From positions 558,001-622,000 of the forward strand of contig NZ_JAVJSE010000041.1 of NCBI RefSeq assembly GCF_040219615.1: a DNA stretch of 64,000 bases. The letters run 5' to 3'. Under the pieces are notes generated by a model, which was not told the DNA's origin, ran no database searches, and saw only the letters and a program-made list of their open reading frames with translations. Positions 55,060-63,942 of the stretch are shown here, piece by piece (position 1 is the first letter of the stretch; every line of letters starts with the position of its first letter). Position numbers and translations under genes: made by a program. The stretch comes from Thalassobaculum_A sp040219615. GTDB taxonomy: Bacteria > Pseudomonadota > Alphaproteobacteria > Thalassobaculales > Thalassobaculaceae.

Positions 55060-55785
55060 TTAGAACGTCAGGTCGGCGGGCTGCAGGGTCGCTGCCTCGA
55101 GAACCGGTTCCGGCCCGGCCCCGCGCCGCCAGCCGGTCGCCACCAGGAAGCGCCCGGCCATGACCTCCTGATGGAAGCTCCAGGCCGACTCGTCGTCGGC
55201 GATCGCCGGGGTGAACCGGATGCAGGGCGGGTCGACCTCGAACCAGAACTCGTCGAGCGACTGCGACAGCCCGCGGCCGGTCGCCTTGATATAGGCCTCC
55301 TTCAGGGTCCACAGGCGCAGGAACCCCTCGGTCCGGCGGGCCGGCTCCAGGGTTGCCAGCCACTCCGCCTCGGCCCCGAAGAAATAGCGGTCGGCGACCT
55401 CCAACTCGACCTTGCGGTCGATCGCCTCGGCATCGACCCCGAGTTCCAGCCCGCGGGCGGCGGCGACCGCGACCAGGCCGCCGGTGTGCGACAGGTTGAA
55501 CTGCACCACCAGCGGCCGGCCGTCGCACAGCGCCACCGGCTTGCCCTTCTCGCCGGCTTCATAGTGGAACGCGGCCGGCAGTTCGCCGGTCTCGGCGGCC
55601 AACAGCCTGCGGGTCAGGGCATGGGCGGCGATGTATTCGACGCGGTTGCGCTCGAAGGCGAAGCGGGCGGCCCGGGCGCGCTCCCGGTCGTCGAGGATCT
55701 CCCGCCAGGGCGCAACGTCCGCCTCGGTCAATCCGCCGACCGGCATTGCCCACAGCCGGACGGTCGTTCCGGCCGGCTCAGCCAT
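55060..55785 (-). CDS. 4'-phosphopantetheinyl transferase (Sfp-like)
   Basis: A 241-residue enzyme that loads phosphopantetheine onto carrier proteins. Motifs are NLSHTGG, GVDAEAID (Mg2+ ligands Asp118, Glu120) and WTLKEAYIKATGRGL. It is of the two-domain Sfp size. No polyketide or peptide synthetase is in the window, so it probably serves an acyl carrier or lysine-synthesis protein elsewhere. It overlaps the MaoC gene by 8 bases. Confidence 0.9.
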   Translation of the reverse strand: MAEPAGTTVRLWAMPVGGLTEADVAPWREILDDRERARAARFAFERNRVEYIAAHALTRRLLAAETGELPAAFHYEAGEKGKPVALCDGRPLVVQFNLSHTGGLVAVAAARGLELGVDAEAIDRKVELEVADRYFFGAEAEWLATLEPARRTEGFLRLWTLKEAYIKATGRGLSQSLDEFWFEVDPPCIRFTPAIADDESAWSFHQEVMAGRFLVATGWRRGAGPEPVLEAATLQPADLTF

Positions 55786-56224
55786 CGGCCGCCGGCCCGG
55801 TGAATCCGACGGTCGCCTTGCCGGTGGCCACCGTCTCGCCGTCGGCGAGGTTCCGGATCGCCACCTTCACGATCGCCGAGCGGACCGCCTCGGAAAGCTG
55901 GTCGACGGTCCCGGTGACCGACAGCCGGGCGCCGACCGGGACCGGGCGCCGGAACTGCATGGCCACCGACTGCAGCAGCGCGTTCTCGCCCGGCAGGTGG
56001 ACCCCGACGAGCCGCGAGACCAGCGCCGTCAGATAGGCACCGTGCACCACCCGGCCGTCGAAGCCGCGCGACCGGGCGAAGCCGGCATCCATGTGCAGCG
56101 GACTGACGTCGCCGGACAGGGCGGCGAAGCCGTCGATATCGGCGGCCGGGACCTCGACCTCGAAGGCGGCCTGCTGGCCGACCCGCAGGTCCTCGAAGGC
56201 GATGCGCGATACGACGGCGGTCAT
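55778..56224 (-). CDS. MaoC-like hot-dog dehydratase
   Basis: A 148-residue (R)-enoyl-CoA hydratase/dehydratase-type protein. The active-site pattern is DIDGFAALSGDVSPLHMD, with Asp and His spaced as in PhaJ, followed by GFDGRVVHGAYLTALVSRL. It could link fatty-acid intermediates with PHA metabolism, although no PHA synthase is present. It overlaps the transferase gene, so the pair is co-transcribed. Confidence 0.87.
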   Translation of the reverse strand: MTAVVSRIAFEDLRVGQQAAFEVEVPAADIDGFAALSGDVSPLHMDAGFARSRGFDGRVVHGAYLTALVSRLVGVHLPGENALLQSVAMQFRRPVPVGARLSVTGTVDQLSEAVRSAIVKVAIRNLADGETVATGKATVGFTGPAADG

Positions 56225-56289
56225 GGCCGCTCCCGATGGAACCCGACAGCGACGATCATCGGGCGCGGCGAGGCACTGTCAACCGCCGG

Positions 56290-56982
56290 TCAGAAGCCGA
56301 ACTCCGGCTCCGACGGGCCCAGGATGGCGGTCGCGGCCGGCGGCTGCCATGCCGTGGCGATCTCCGCCGACAGCGCTGTCAGCAGGCTCTCGACGTCGGC
56401 CCGCGCGGTGTCGTGCATGGCCTCGGCGACGATCAGCACCGCCCGGGTGCCGTCGCGCACCGCCGACAGCCCGCTCTGCCGGTTGGTCCAGCGCCGGGCA
56501 TGGGCGTTGCCGTCGGCGTCGGCGAACACCACCTCGCCCTCGGCCGGGTTCTCGGTCTCGCCGCCGAACGTCAGGTAGCGCTCGCTCCCGGTGGCGTAGC
56601 GGACCTGCAGCGAGCCGGCGATCCGGGCGACGTCCAGCACGGCGACCGGGATGGCGGTCGCCAGCGAGAGGGCGTTGCACAGGTCGACCAGCGGGTGCAG
56701 ACGGGGCAGCGCGCCCTCCTTGCGGAACCGCCGCAGCAGCGCCTCCGAGGCGCAGCGATACTGGGTCGGCTTCAGCCCCATCCGCGAGAAGGCGCGCCGC
56801 CAGGCCTGGATCTCCGGAAGCTCGCCCTCGGTGCTGCCGTCGAGCCGGCTCCGCGCCGTCGCGCCGTAGCGGTCGACCGCCGCCGCGACGTCGGCCGCGG
56901 CATCGATCCCCTCGACGAACAGCGCCCCGGCCGCCAATTCCGGGAAATCCCGCCAGATGTCGCTGGAATGACTGAAACGCAT
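56290..56982 (-). CDS. B3/B4 (PheRS beta-like) domain protein
   Basis: A 230-residue protein of the stand-alone B3/4 family. The segment WRRAFSRMGLKPTQYRCASEALLRRFRKEGALPRLHPLVDLCNALSL is the family core, and VLIVAEAMHD follows near the end. Such proteins resemble the editing domain of phenylalanyl-tRNA synthetase and may clear misacylated tRNA. The ATG at 56982 was chosen because it starts the conserved region. It lies downstream of an AraC regulator on the same strand. Confidence 0.85.
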   Translation of the reverse strand: MRFSHSSDIWRDFPELAAGALFVEGIDAAADVAAAVDRYGATARSRLDGSTEGELPEIQAWRRAFSRMGLKPTQYRCASEALLRRFRKEGALPRLHPLVDLCNALSLATAIPVAVLDVARIAGSLQVRYATGSERYLTFGGETENPAEGEVVFADADGNAHARRWTNRQSGLSAVRDGTRAVLIVAEAMHDTARADVESLLTALSAEIATAWQPPAATAILGPSEPEFGF

Positions 56983-57061
56983 GGGGTCACCTCGTCGCTG
57001 TACCGGCGACAGGAGACGCTGTCCGGCCGGCCGGGTCTTGAACGGAATTGCGGTCGGCGCC

Positions 57062-57865
57062 CTATCCGCGCACCGCCTGCGCATAGGCCCCGGGCGACAG
57101 CCCGAAGCGCCGTGCGAACACCCGGGTCATATGGCTCTGGTCGGCGAACCCGCTGTCGGCCGCCGCCTGGGCCAGCGGAGTGCCCGCGGCGATCAGGCGC
57201 CGGGCGAGGTCGGTCCGGCGCTGCACCTGATAGGCGTGCGGGGTCAGCCCGGTCGCCCGCGTGAAGGCGCGGATCAGCTGAAACCGGCTGAGGTCGCAGG
57301 ACCGCGCCAGCTCGGCCAGGGTGACCGGGGCCGCCGGATCGTCGTCGATCCGGCTGCGTGCCCCGGCGATCCGGTCGGGCACCGCACGATCGGTGCGTGC
57401 CGGCATGCTCGCCCCCAGGGTCGCCAGCAGCGGCGGCAGCAGTTCCTCCCCGCGCAGCGCCTCGGCACCGGTGGTCAGGGCCGCGAACAGCGCCGCGAGC
57501 CGGCGCCCGACACCGCCGCCGGAGATCACCGGGCTGGCGAACTCGTAGCTCCCACCGTCCCCCTCGGTCAGGTCGTCGACGGCGTCGGCGACCAGCGCCG
57601 GCTCGAAATACAGGATCCGCCAGGCCCGCCCGCCCTCGCCGATCGGCATCCCGTCATGGACCTCGCCCGGATTGACGGTGATGACGTCGCCGGCACCGGC
57701 CTCGACCGTGCCGCGGCCGCTGAGCGAGCGCTGGGCGCCGCGATGGATCATCCCGATGCCGAACCGGTCATGGGTGTGCCGCGCGAAACTGTGGCGGCTC
57801 GCCGCCTCCACCGCCTCGACACCGGGCATCGCGCAACGCAGCATCCTGAAACCGCCGCGGGACAT
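57062..57865 (-). CDS. AraC family transcriptional regulator
   Basis: A 267-residue regulator. The N-terminal cupin (RHTHDRFGIGMIHRGAQRSL, ITVNPGEVHDG) senses a ligand. The C-terminal pair of HTHs is LAELARSCDLSRFQLIRAFTRATGLTPHAYQ and AAADSGFADQSHMTRVFARRFGLSPGAYAQ. It precedes the B3/4 gene with 79 bases between them and probably controls it. The effector is unknown. Confidence 0.9.
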   Translation of the reverse strand: MSRGGFRMLRCAMPGVEAVEAASRHSFARHTHDRFGIGMIHRGAQRSLSGRGTVEAGAGDVITVNPGEVHDGMPIGEGGRAWRILYFEPALVADAVDDLTEGDGGSYEFASPVISGGGVGRRLAALFAALTTGAEALRGEELLPPLLATLGASMPARTDRAVPDRIAGARSRIDDDPAAPVTLAELARSCDLSRFQLIRAFTRATGLTPHAYQVQRRTDLARRLIAAGTPLAQAAADSGFADQSHMTRVFARRFGLSPGAYAQAVRG

Positions 57866-57950
57866 GCTTCACCTCCGATTTCCCGGATAGCATGGTTGTG
57901 CGAGCGGCGGCCATCGTGGCGACCGCACCGGTTCGGGAGTACACCGGCCC

Positions 57951-58514
57951 ATGTCGACCATCGAGACCGCCCCGCTGACCGCCGAGCGCTGGCCCGACTT
58001 CGAGGCGGTGATGGGCCCGCGCGGCGGCGCCGGCGGCTGCTGGTGCATGCTGTGGCGCCTGCGCAAGCACGACTACGACGCCATGAAGGGCGCGGCCAAC
58101 CGCGACGCCATCCGCTCGGTGGTCGAGGCCGGGCCGCCGCCCGGCGTTCTCGCCTATGACGGCGACCGGTGCGTCGGCTGGATCTCGGTGGCACCGCGCG
58201 CGGCGTTCCCGCGGCTGGAGACCTCGCGGGTCATGCAGCCGGTCGACGATACCCCGGTCTGGTCGGTGTCGTGCTTCCTGATCGCCAAGACCCACCGCCG
58301 CCGGGGCGTCGGCGTCGCCCTGCTGGAGGCGGCCTGCGCCCTGGCGCGCGAGCACGGGGCGCCCATGGTCGAAGGCTATCCGGTGGCGCCCGGCAGGGAC
58401 GGCTATCCCGACACCTACGCCTGGACCGGCTTCGACGAAGTGTTCCGGCGGGCCGGGTTCCGGGAGGTGGCGCGGCGGTCGGAGACGCGGCCGATCATGC
58501 GGCGGGCGGTGTAG
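57951..58514 (+). CDS. GNAT family N-acetyltransferase
   Basis: A 187-residue acetyltransferase. The acetyl-CoA pyrophosphate loop is THRRRGVGVALLEAAC. An N-terminal GGCWCMLWR segment with two Cys residues and KGAANRDAIR follow the pattern of a GNAT subfamily of unknown substrate. It is divergent from the AraC gene and is the last gene of normal composition before the accessory island. Confidence 0.85.
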   Translation: MSTIETAPLTAERWPDFEAVMGPRGGAGGCWCMLWRLRKHDYDAMKGAANRDAIRSVVEAGPPPGVLAYDGDRCVGWISVAPRAAFPRLETSRVMQPVDDTPVWSVSCFLIAKTHRRRGVGVALLEAACALAREHGAPMVEGYPVAPGRDGYPDTYAWTGFDEVFRRAGFREVARRSETRPIMRRAV

Positions 58515-58751
58515 GGGACGAGGTCGGGTGCGCGGAGGGGTCGGGACATGGCCGGTCTCGACCCGTTGCGGCCGTTTCGGCCGGAAGGCTCAATTAGCGA
58601 AGGTGACTAACTTGGCAGGATTGTCTCGGTGAGATCGTAATGTCGCTCGGTATGCATCGACCGGCCCGTAGAAATTGAGCGGTGCGCTGTATCAGCGCTC
58701 AGCTAATGGATTCCCGTGTATGATGGTTTGTGTACTGATGGGGAAAGAGGC
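58515..58751. other. Left edge of the accessory island, noncoding
   Basis: Composition drops from GC-rich to mixed. TGAGCG (58676-58681) and CGCTCA (58696-58701) make a short dyad. A TATGAT box is at 58719-58724, and GGGAAAGAGG precedes the next start codon. No integrase, tRNA or direct repeat is seen at this boundary. Confidence 0.4.
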
Positions 58752-59048
58752 ATGTCGAAGGTCGAATTCGCCGACTGGGCAGGTAGATACCTCCCGCCTG
58801 CCTGCATGAAACTCTATCTCTACCTAAGTGGATCCGACGGCAAGAAGCCTTGCGCAATGCTTGAGGGCTGGCGGCCCGGCAATGCCCAACCGGGAGAAGC
58901 GCGCCAGGGCGATACCGTTGCTCACATTAAGACATTCCCGATTCGGCAGATGGAGCGCGACGAGGCGCTCGCCTGGGCGGCGGCAATGGCGGATGAGCAT
59001 GGGTATCCACTGATCTTGCTGAAGGACGACCTGCCACCTCGCGAATAA
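58752..59048 (+). CDS. Small protein of unknown function, first gene of HEPN-like pair
   Basis: A 98-residue product that I do not recognise. It begins SKVEFADWAGRYLPPAC and ends AWAAAMADEHGYPLILLKDD. Composition is less GC-rich than its left neighbours. GGGAAAGAGG is an adequate ribosome site. The stop TAA overlaps the next start (TAATG), which indicates coupled translation and a possible partner relation with the following HEPN-like protein. Confidence 0.6.
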   Translation: MSKVEFADWAGRYLPPACMKLYLYLSGSDGKKPCAMLEGWRPGNAQPGEARQGDTVAHIKTFPIRQMERDEALAWAAAMADEHGYPLILLKDDLPPRE

Positions 59049-59611
59049 TGACCCGAGATTCCCGAACAACCCCGATCGGCCTGTTCCACTTCGCGATGTC
59101 GTATCACCGTGCCGCCGTAGCGCTCGCCCTGAATTCCGAGAGTTATCCATTCAAAAATGTGCCGAGCATATTTCTATTCAGCCACGCTATTGAACTCTAC
59201 ATGAAAACCTTCCTTTTGCATGTCGGCATCGGTACTTCCGAACTGCGGCGGGCGCACGGTCACAACCTCCGTGCGACGTTCCAGGCGTGTCGCGATCGAG
59301 GGCTTCCCGACGTTCGAAGCGTCAGGTTCTGCGCGCGCCTCTTGGACGATGTCAGGGTCACCACCCGATATCGGTATATCGAGACCGGCACGACCAAGCA
59401 GCCAGCACTTGCCAGCCTCAACCAAGCCTGCGAGGGACTGCGGGATCACGTCTATGTGGCCCTGAAGGCAGCAGGCGAACGAGTGCACTCACCTCGCCTG
59501 TACTTCGGTGACGACGGTCACCAAGTTCCCGATCGATGGCGGCTGTTTGCGCAGGATCGCCAAGTTCCTCCAAAGTCGAATGGACCGAGCGACACCTCCA
59601 CCGCTTCTTGA
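59048..59611 (+). CDS. HEPN-like domain protein
   Basis: A 187-residue protein. The segment FLFSHAIELYMKTFLLHVG, then ELRRAHGHNLRATFQACRDRGLP, follows the HEPN pattern of an all-helical domain with the GHxL motif. The catalytic R-x4-6-H of RNase HEPNs is not evident, so activity is uncertain. It is coupled to the preceding 98-residue gene. HEPN proteins are frequent in toxin and defence modules. Confidence 0.55.
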   Translation: MTRDSRTTPIGLFHFAMSYHRAAVALALNSESYPFKNVPSIFLFSHAIELYMKTFLLHVGIGTSELRRAHGHNLRATFQACRDRGLPDVRSVRFCARLLDDVRVTTRYRYIETGTTKQPALASLNQACEGLRDHVYVALKAAGERVHSPRLYFGDDGHQVPDRWRLFAQDRQVPPKSNGPSDTSTAS

Positions 59612-59999
59612 ATGCCGCAGCTTGCGCGCGCAAGGACGGGTCACAAGGACCTGTGGTCCCGCCGTTCGGGCGACGTCGGACCCGGAAGGGTCATTCTTGC
59701 CGACGCTATGGGAGATCGGTCCAAGTACAAAGCTGGCGTCGGACTAGGCGGATATCATGGGGATCAATTCGGCAACGTTCCTCGGAGCCTAGCTGTGCCG
59801 GCTCAAACGGCTGTATCGCCTGCGCGTGACCTTGCCCATCGCATCCCGTCCCCCCCTCATCGAGGGGAACAGCTTAACCGGCTATCCGGATTTCAGGAGC
59901 CGCCTCAAAAGCCCGACAGCCCTGTGCAAGCGCTATCGCGCGACCCAGCACTACATCAACTTTGACGCGATTAAGATAAATTGGGCCATCAAAACTAAA
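59612..59999. other. Intergenic stretch of 388 bases in the island
   Basis: No gene is convincing. Short overlapping frames exist but carry no domain. The last part (around 59900-59990) could be a decayed transposase tail, with residues like LCKRYRATQHYINFDAIK, but the match is too weak to call. Confidence 0.4.
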
Positions 60000-60869
60000 T
60001 CAGATACTCGACAGTATTGATTTCACAACATTAATGCCTTCTTCTGTAAGATTCATGTTCTTATCGACAATTCCTTTGTCTGTAATGTCTTTTAGAAATG
60101 CACGTGGAAGACCTTCTTCTAATAGTGCTTTTTTGACTATGGAATTAATTTCACTGTTCACCCGACGTGGGGTCAGATGTAGATTAGTTTTCTGAACGAT
60201 AATTCTCTTCAAATATTCCATATAAGCTAAATCTAAATCTTCCAATGGAATACGCCTTCTCCTATCTTCAGAGCGCATAAGTTTGTGTCGCATTTCTGCA
60301 ATTTCACGATGGGCATTTGTAAGTTTTTCTTCTTGTTCTCCTAACTTCATAAATAGGTTTTCCTTTTCTTTTTGATCCAATTTAGCGCGCTCCGCCAAAT
60401 CATTAATAATAGTGTTCTTTGTTTCTTCCGCCTCAGATACTTCTGCTTCTTCTTGTTGTATTTTATCTCTTGCTGCCTCACGATCATAAGGAATTCGTTC
60501 AACGGCCGACTTTAGTCCACTATATCCTTCATCCAAATGCGACAACTTCTCGCCAAACCCAGCCTCTACTCGACCAAGTATTTCTGAGACTTCTTTGGTA
60601 AACTTATATGTATTATCGTAAAATATGTTGGCAGTTTCTGTTGCCTTAAAATAAAACACAACAGAAAGTCCAATAGAAAATAAAGCAAGTATCAAAGCCA
60701 GAAGATTGGAAAAATCAAATGTACTAACGGCTTTGGTTAAGTCCGCCTCAATAATTTTATAAACCACAACAGCAACCAAGGAGATAATTACGAGTATTTT
60801 AAGCCAATTATCTCGATTGGCTATCTTTTCGGCAGGAGTTAACCTTATGCCATTCTTTTCGACCATCAT
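60000..60869 (-). CDS. AT-rich two-TM coiled-coil protein of unknown function
   Basis: A 289-residue protein coded in markedly AT-rich DNA, unlike the rest of the window. TM1 is about residues 23-40 (WLKILVIISLVAVVVYKII), TM2 about 54-74, then a long coiled coil about 95-205 rich in Glu/Lys, and a helical C-terminal domain (TNLHLTPRRVNSEINSIVKKALLEEG, then LTEEGINVVKSIL) resembling a winged helix. I do not recognise the family. Composition indicates horizontal transfer. It might be an accessory or defence protein, but this is inference. Confidence 0.75.
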   Translation of the reverse strand: MMVEKNGIRLTPAEKIANRDNWLKILVIISLVAVVVYKIIEADLTKAVSTFDFSNLLALILALFSIGLSVVFYFKATETANIFYDNTYKFTKEVSEILGRVEAGFGEKLSHLDEGYSGLKSAVERIPYDREAARDKIQQEEAEVSEAEETKNTIINDLAERAKLDQKEKENLFMKLGEQEEKLTNAHREIAEMRHKLMRSEDRRRRIPLEDLDLAYMEYLKRIIVQKTNLHLTPRRVNSEINSIVKKALLEEGLPRAFLKDITDKGIVDKNMNLTEEGINVVKSILSSI

Positions 60870-61295
60870 GTCCGCGTTCCCACTTCATGCGTCGCCTTAG
60901 AGGATCACCTTCTGCGTTTAAATGTACCACCTATAAGAGCGTCAATGCTACGCTTAATCTTATTTTAATATTACCTTATGTAATTGATTATAAATAGATC
61001 CTCACCAATAAATAATAAAAAATGAAATTGTATTGAATCGTTATATTTTAACAATGTAATCGAATGACGAACAAGAAAATAGAACACGCAATAACCATTG
61101 TTTGTTCATCTGCTCTCCGATGGAGGCGCTGGTACGTTCGCTGAAATCAACGTAGGTTTATCGCCTGACTGAACGATCTTCGGCTTGGGAGGGGATGGCG
61201 CCTTCATCCGCACTCCGGACAAGGTCATAGAAAGACGCAGATGGCCGGAATCCACCCAATTCAGCCAGGTCCGACGTCGCGGTTCACTTCCACCC
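60870..61295. other. AT-rich noncoding end of the island
   Basis: Most of 60930-61090 is strongly AT-rich with runs such as AATAAATAATAAAAAATG and probably holds the promoter of the 60869 gene, reading leftward. GC content recovers from about 61120. No gene, tRNA or repeat is recognised. Confidence 0.45.
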
Positions 61296-61991
61296 TCATA
61301 CCGCCATGTGGCGTTCCAGTTCGGCGCCCAGCGCCCCGCGCGGGTCGCCCGAGGCGACCACCCTGCCCCGGTCCAGCACGAACACCGTGTCGGCCAGTTC
61401 CCGGGCGAACTCCAGGTACTGCTCGACCAGCAGGATCGCCATGTCGCCGGTCGAGCGCAGGAAACGGATGGCGTTGCCGATGTCCTTGATGATCGACGGC
61501 TGGATGCCCTCGGTCGGCTCGTCCAGGATCAGCAGCCGCGGCCGCGTCACCAGGGCCCGGGCGATGGCGAGCTGCTGCTGCTGGCCGCCCGACAGATCGC
61601 CGCCGCGGCGGTCCATCATGGCGTCGAGCACCGGGAACAGCTCGAGCAGATTGTCCGGCAGGCTGCGCTTGGCCCTGGGCAGGGCGGCGAAGCCGGTCAG
61701 CAGGTTCTCGCGCACGGTCAGCAGCGGGAAGATCTCGCGGCCCTGCGGGACATAGGCGATGCCGCGCCGGGCCCGCTCGAACGGCGGCAGGGTGCCGAGA
61801 TCCTCGCCCTCCCAGCGCATGGTGCCGCCGCTGATCGGATGATGGCCGACGATGCCGCGCAGCAGGCTCGACTTGCCGACCCCGTTGCGCCCGAGCACGC
61901 AGGTCACCTTGCCGGTCCCGGCCGTCAGGCTGACCCCCCAGAGCGCCTGGGCGGCGCCGTAGTGCAGGTCGATCCGTTCCGCTTCCAGCAT
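61296..61991 (-). CDS. urtE: Urea ABC transporter ATP-binding subunit UrtE
   Basis: A 231-residue LivF-like ATPase. Walker A is GRNGVGKSS, the signature is LSGGQQQQLAIARALV, Walker B is LLILDEPTEGIQPS, and the motif VEQYLEFARELAD with the end ELERHMAV is characteristic of UrtE. It is the last gene of the operon on this strand and stops at the edge of the AT-rich island. Confidence 0.88.
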   Translation of the reverse strand: MLEAERIDLHYGAAQALWGVSLTAGTGKVTCVLGRNGVGKSSLLRGIVGHHPISGGTMRWEGEDLGTLPPFERARRGIAYVPQGREIFPLLTVRENLLTGFAALPRAKRSLPDNLLELFPVLDAMMDRRGGDLSGGQQQQLAIARALVTRPRLLILDEPTEGIQPSIIKDIGNAIRFLRSTGDMAILLVEQYLEFARELADTVFVLDRGRVVASGDPRGALGAELERHMAV

Positions 61992-61994
61992 CGT

Positions 61995-62747
61995 TCAGCG
62001 CCCCAGGTAGACTTCGATGACGCGCTCGTCGGCGCTGACCTGGTCGAGCGAGCCCTCGGCCAGCACCGCGCCCTCGTGCAGCACGGTCACCCGCACCCCG
62101 AGGTCGCGCACGAAGGTCATGTCGTGCTCGACCACGACGACCGAATGGGTCTCGGCGATCCGCCGCAGCAGGGTCGCGGTCTCGGCGGTCTCGGCGTCGG
62201 TCATGCCGGCCGCCGGCTCGTCGACCAGCAGCAGCGCCGGGTCCTGGGCCAGCAGCATGCCGATCTCCAGCCACTGCTTCTGGCCGTGGCTGAGATTGGC
62301 GGCCTCCATGTCGCGAAGGTCGCCGAGCCGGATGATGCCGAGAAGCTCCTCGATCCGTTCGCGCTCGCTCGATCCCTCACGCCGGAACAGCGCGGCGAAG
62401 GTGCCGCGCCGGCCGGCCAGAGCCAGCTCGAGATTGTCCCAGACCGTGTGATGCTGGAACACCGTCGGCTTCTGGAATTTTCGTCCGATGCCGAGTTCGG
62501 CGATCGACGCCTCGTCGAGCCTGGTGAGGTCGACATTGCCGTCGAAATAGATCGTCCCGGTATCGGGCCGGGTCTTGCCGGTGACGACGTCCATCATCGT
62601 CGTCTTGCCGGCGCCGTTCGGTCCGATGATCGCCCGCATCTCTCCGGCCTGGATGATCAGCGACAATTCGTTCAGCGCCTTGAACCCGTCGAAGGAGACG
62701 GAAACGCCGTCGAGATAGAGCAGGGTTTCGGTTTCCGGTCCGCTCAT
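61995..62747 (-). CDS. urtD: Urea ABC transporter ATP-binding subunit UrtD
   Basis: A 250-residue LivG-like ATPase. Walker A is GPNGAGKTT, the signature is LSHGQKQWLEIGMLL, Walker B is LLLVDEPAAGMTD, and the switch is VVEHDMTFVRDLG. The UrtD markers VVTGKTRPDTG and GRKFQKPTVF are present. It lies 4 bases from each neighbour in the urt operon. Confidence 0.9.
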   Translation of the reverse strand: MSGPETETLLYLDGVSVSFDGFKALNELSLIIQAGEMRAIIGPNGAGKTTMMDVVTGKTRPDTGTIYFDGNVDLTRLDEASIAELGIGRKFQKPTVFQHHTVWDNLELALAGRRGTFAALFRREGSSERERIEELLGIIRLGDLRDMEAANLSHGQKQWLEIGMLLAQDPALLLVDEPAAGMTDAETAETATLLRRIAETHSVVVVEHDMTFVRDLGVRVTVLHEGAVLAEGSLDQVSADERVIEVYLGR

Positions 62748-62751
62748 CCGC

Positions 62752-63942
62752 CTACTCCGCCGGTTCGGTCTTGAGACGGCCGCCGTCCGGGCCGTCCGTG
62801 TCCGTCACGGAGACGCCCGCTTCCGCCGCGGCCGACGCCCGCCGCTGTTTCAGGGCCGTCCAGCCGCCGCCCAGGGTGCCCATGATGCCCTTGGGCAGGA
62901 ACAGCGTGACCCCGACAAAAAGCCCGCCAAGAGCGAACAGCCAGTACGGCGCCAGCGCCCCCGTGGTGAACCAGCTCTTTGCAAAGTTGACGACAATCGC
63001 CCCGACAATCGGTCCGACCAGCAGCCCCCGTCCGCCAACCGCGACCCAGATCACCACCTCGATCGAATTGGCCGGCTCGAACTCGCCCGGATTGATGATC
63101 CCGACCTGCGGAACATAGAGAGCGCCTGCGATTCCGGCCATGCAGGCGGACAGGACCCAGACCACCAGCTTGTAGTTTTCGACCCGGTAGCCGAGGAATC
63201 GCGTCCGGCTTTCGGCATCGCGAATAGCCACGATCACCTTGCCGAAACGCGAGGAAATGATTGATTTGCAGATCAGATACGCCAGCGCCAGCGCCAGTGC
63301 CGAGGCGGCGAAGAGGGCGGCGCGGGTCTCCGGCGCCTGGATGTTGAAGCCGAGGATGTCCTTGAAGTCGGTGAGCCCGTTATTGCCGCCGAAACCGAGG
63401 TTGTTGCGGAAGAAACCGAGCATCAGCGCGAAGGTCATCGCCTGGGTGATGATCGACAGATAAACCCCGGTCACCCGGCTGCGGAAAGCGAACCAGCCGA
63501 AGACGAAAGCCAGGATTCCCGGGGCCAGCACCACCATCAGCATGGCATAGGGGAACGACTGGAAGCCATACCAGGCGACCGGCAGTTCGTCCCAGTTGAG
63601 GAACACCATGAAATCCGGCAGCACCGGGTCGCCGTAGACGCCGCGGGTGCCGATCTGGCGCATCAGGTACATCCCCATCGCATAGCCGCCGAGCGCGAAG
63701 AAGGCGCCGTGGCCGAGCGAGAGAATGCCGCAATAGCCCCAGATGAGGCCGACCGAGAGGGCGAGAAGCCCGTAGGTCAGGTACTTGCCCATCAGCGGGA
63801 TGGCGTAACCCGGTATGTGGAACGGGCTCGCCGGCGTCGTGTAGAGGGCGAGCGCCGGGACCACGATGGCGGCCGCGACAAGCACCAGGATGACGAAGAA
63901 GGCGCTGCGGTCGAAACCGTTGCGGATGAAGGAACCGATCAT
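62752..63942 (-). CDS. urtC: Urea ABC transporter permease UrtC
   Basis: A 396-residue LivM-like permease. It has YCGILSLGHGAFFALGGYAMGMYLMR, a long first periplasmic loop with DFMVFLNWDELP typical of UrtC, and VAVGGRGLLVGPIVGAIVVNFAKSWF. The C-terminus is charged and Ala-rich. The start ATG overlaps the urtB stop (ATGA). Confidence 0.9.
   Translation of the reverse strand: MIGSFIRNGFDRSAFFVILVLVAAAIVVPALALYTTPASPFHIPGYAIPLMGKYLTYGLLALSVGLIWGYCGILSLGHGAFFALGGYAMGMYLMRQIGTRGVYGDPVLPDFMVFLNWDELPVAWYGFQSFPYAMLMVVLAPGILAFVFGWFAFRSRVTGVYLSIITQAMTFALMLGFFRNNLGFGGNNGLTDFKDILGFNIQAPETRAALFAASALALALAYLICKSIISSRFGKVIVAIRDAESRTRFLGYRVENYKLVVWVLSACMAGIAGALYVPQVGIINPGEFEPANSIEVVIWVAVGGRGLLVGPIVGAIVVNFAKSWFTTGALAPYWLFALGGLFVGVTLFLPKGIMGTLGGGWTALKQRRASAAAEAGVSVTDTDGPDGGRLKTEPAE

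Noticed and set aside
55060..55785. Sign of a polyketide or nonribosomal peptide cluster
   Set aside because: The PPTase stands alone; the neighbours are MaoC and RNA methyltransferase genes, with no synthetase module.
59826..60019. Possible IS-transposase remnant in the island
   Set aside because: The residue pattern is only faintly like an IS5-type C-terminus; no inverted repeats or neighbouring transposase parts support it.
58515..61295. Prophage or integrative element
   Set aside because: There is no integrase, phage structural gene, tRNA boundary or direct repeat at the edges.
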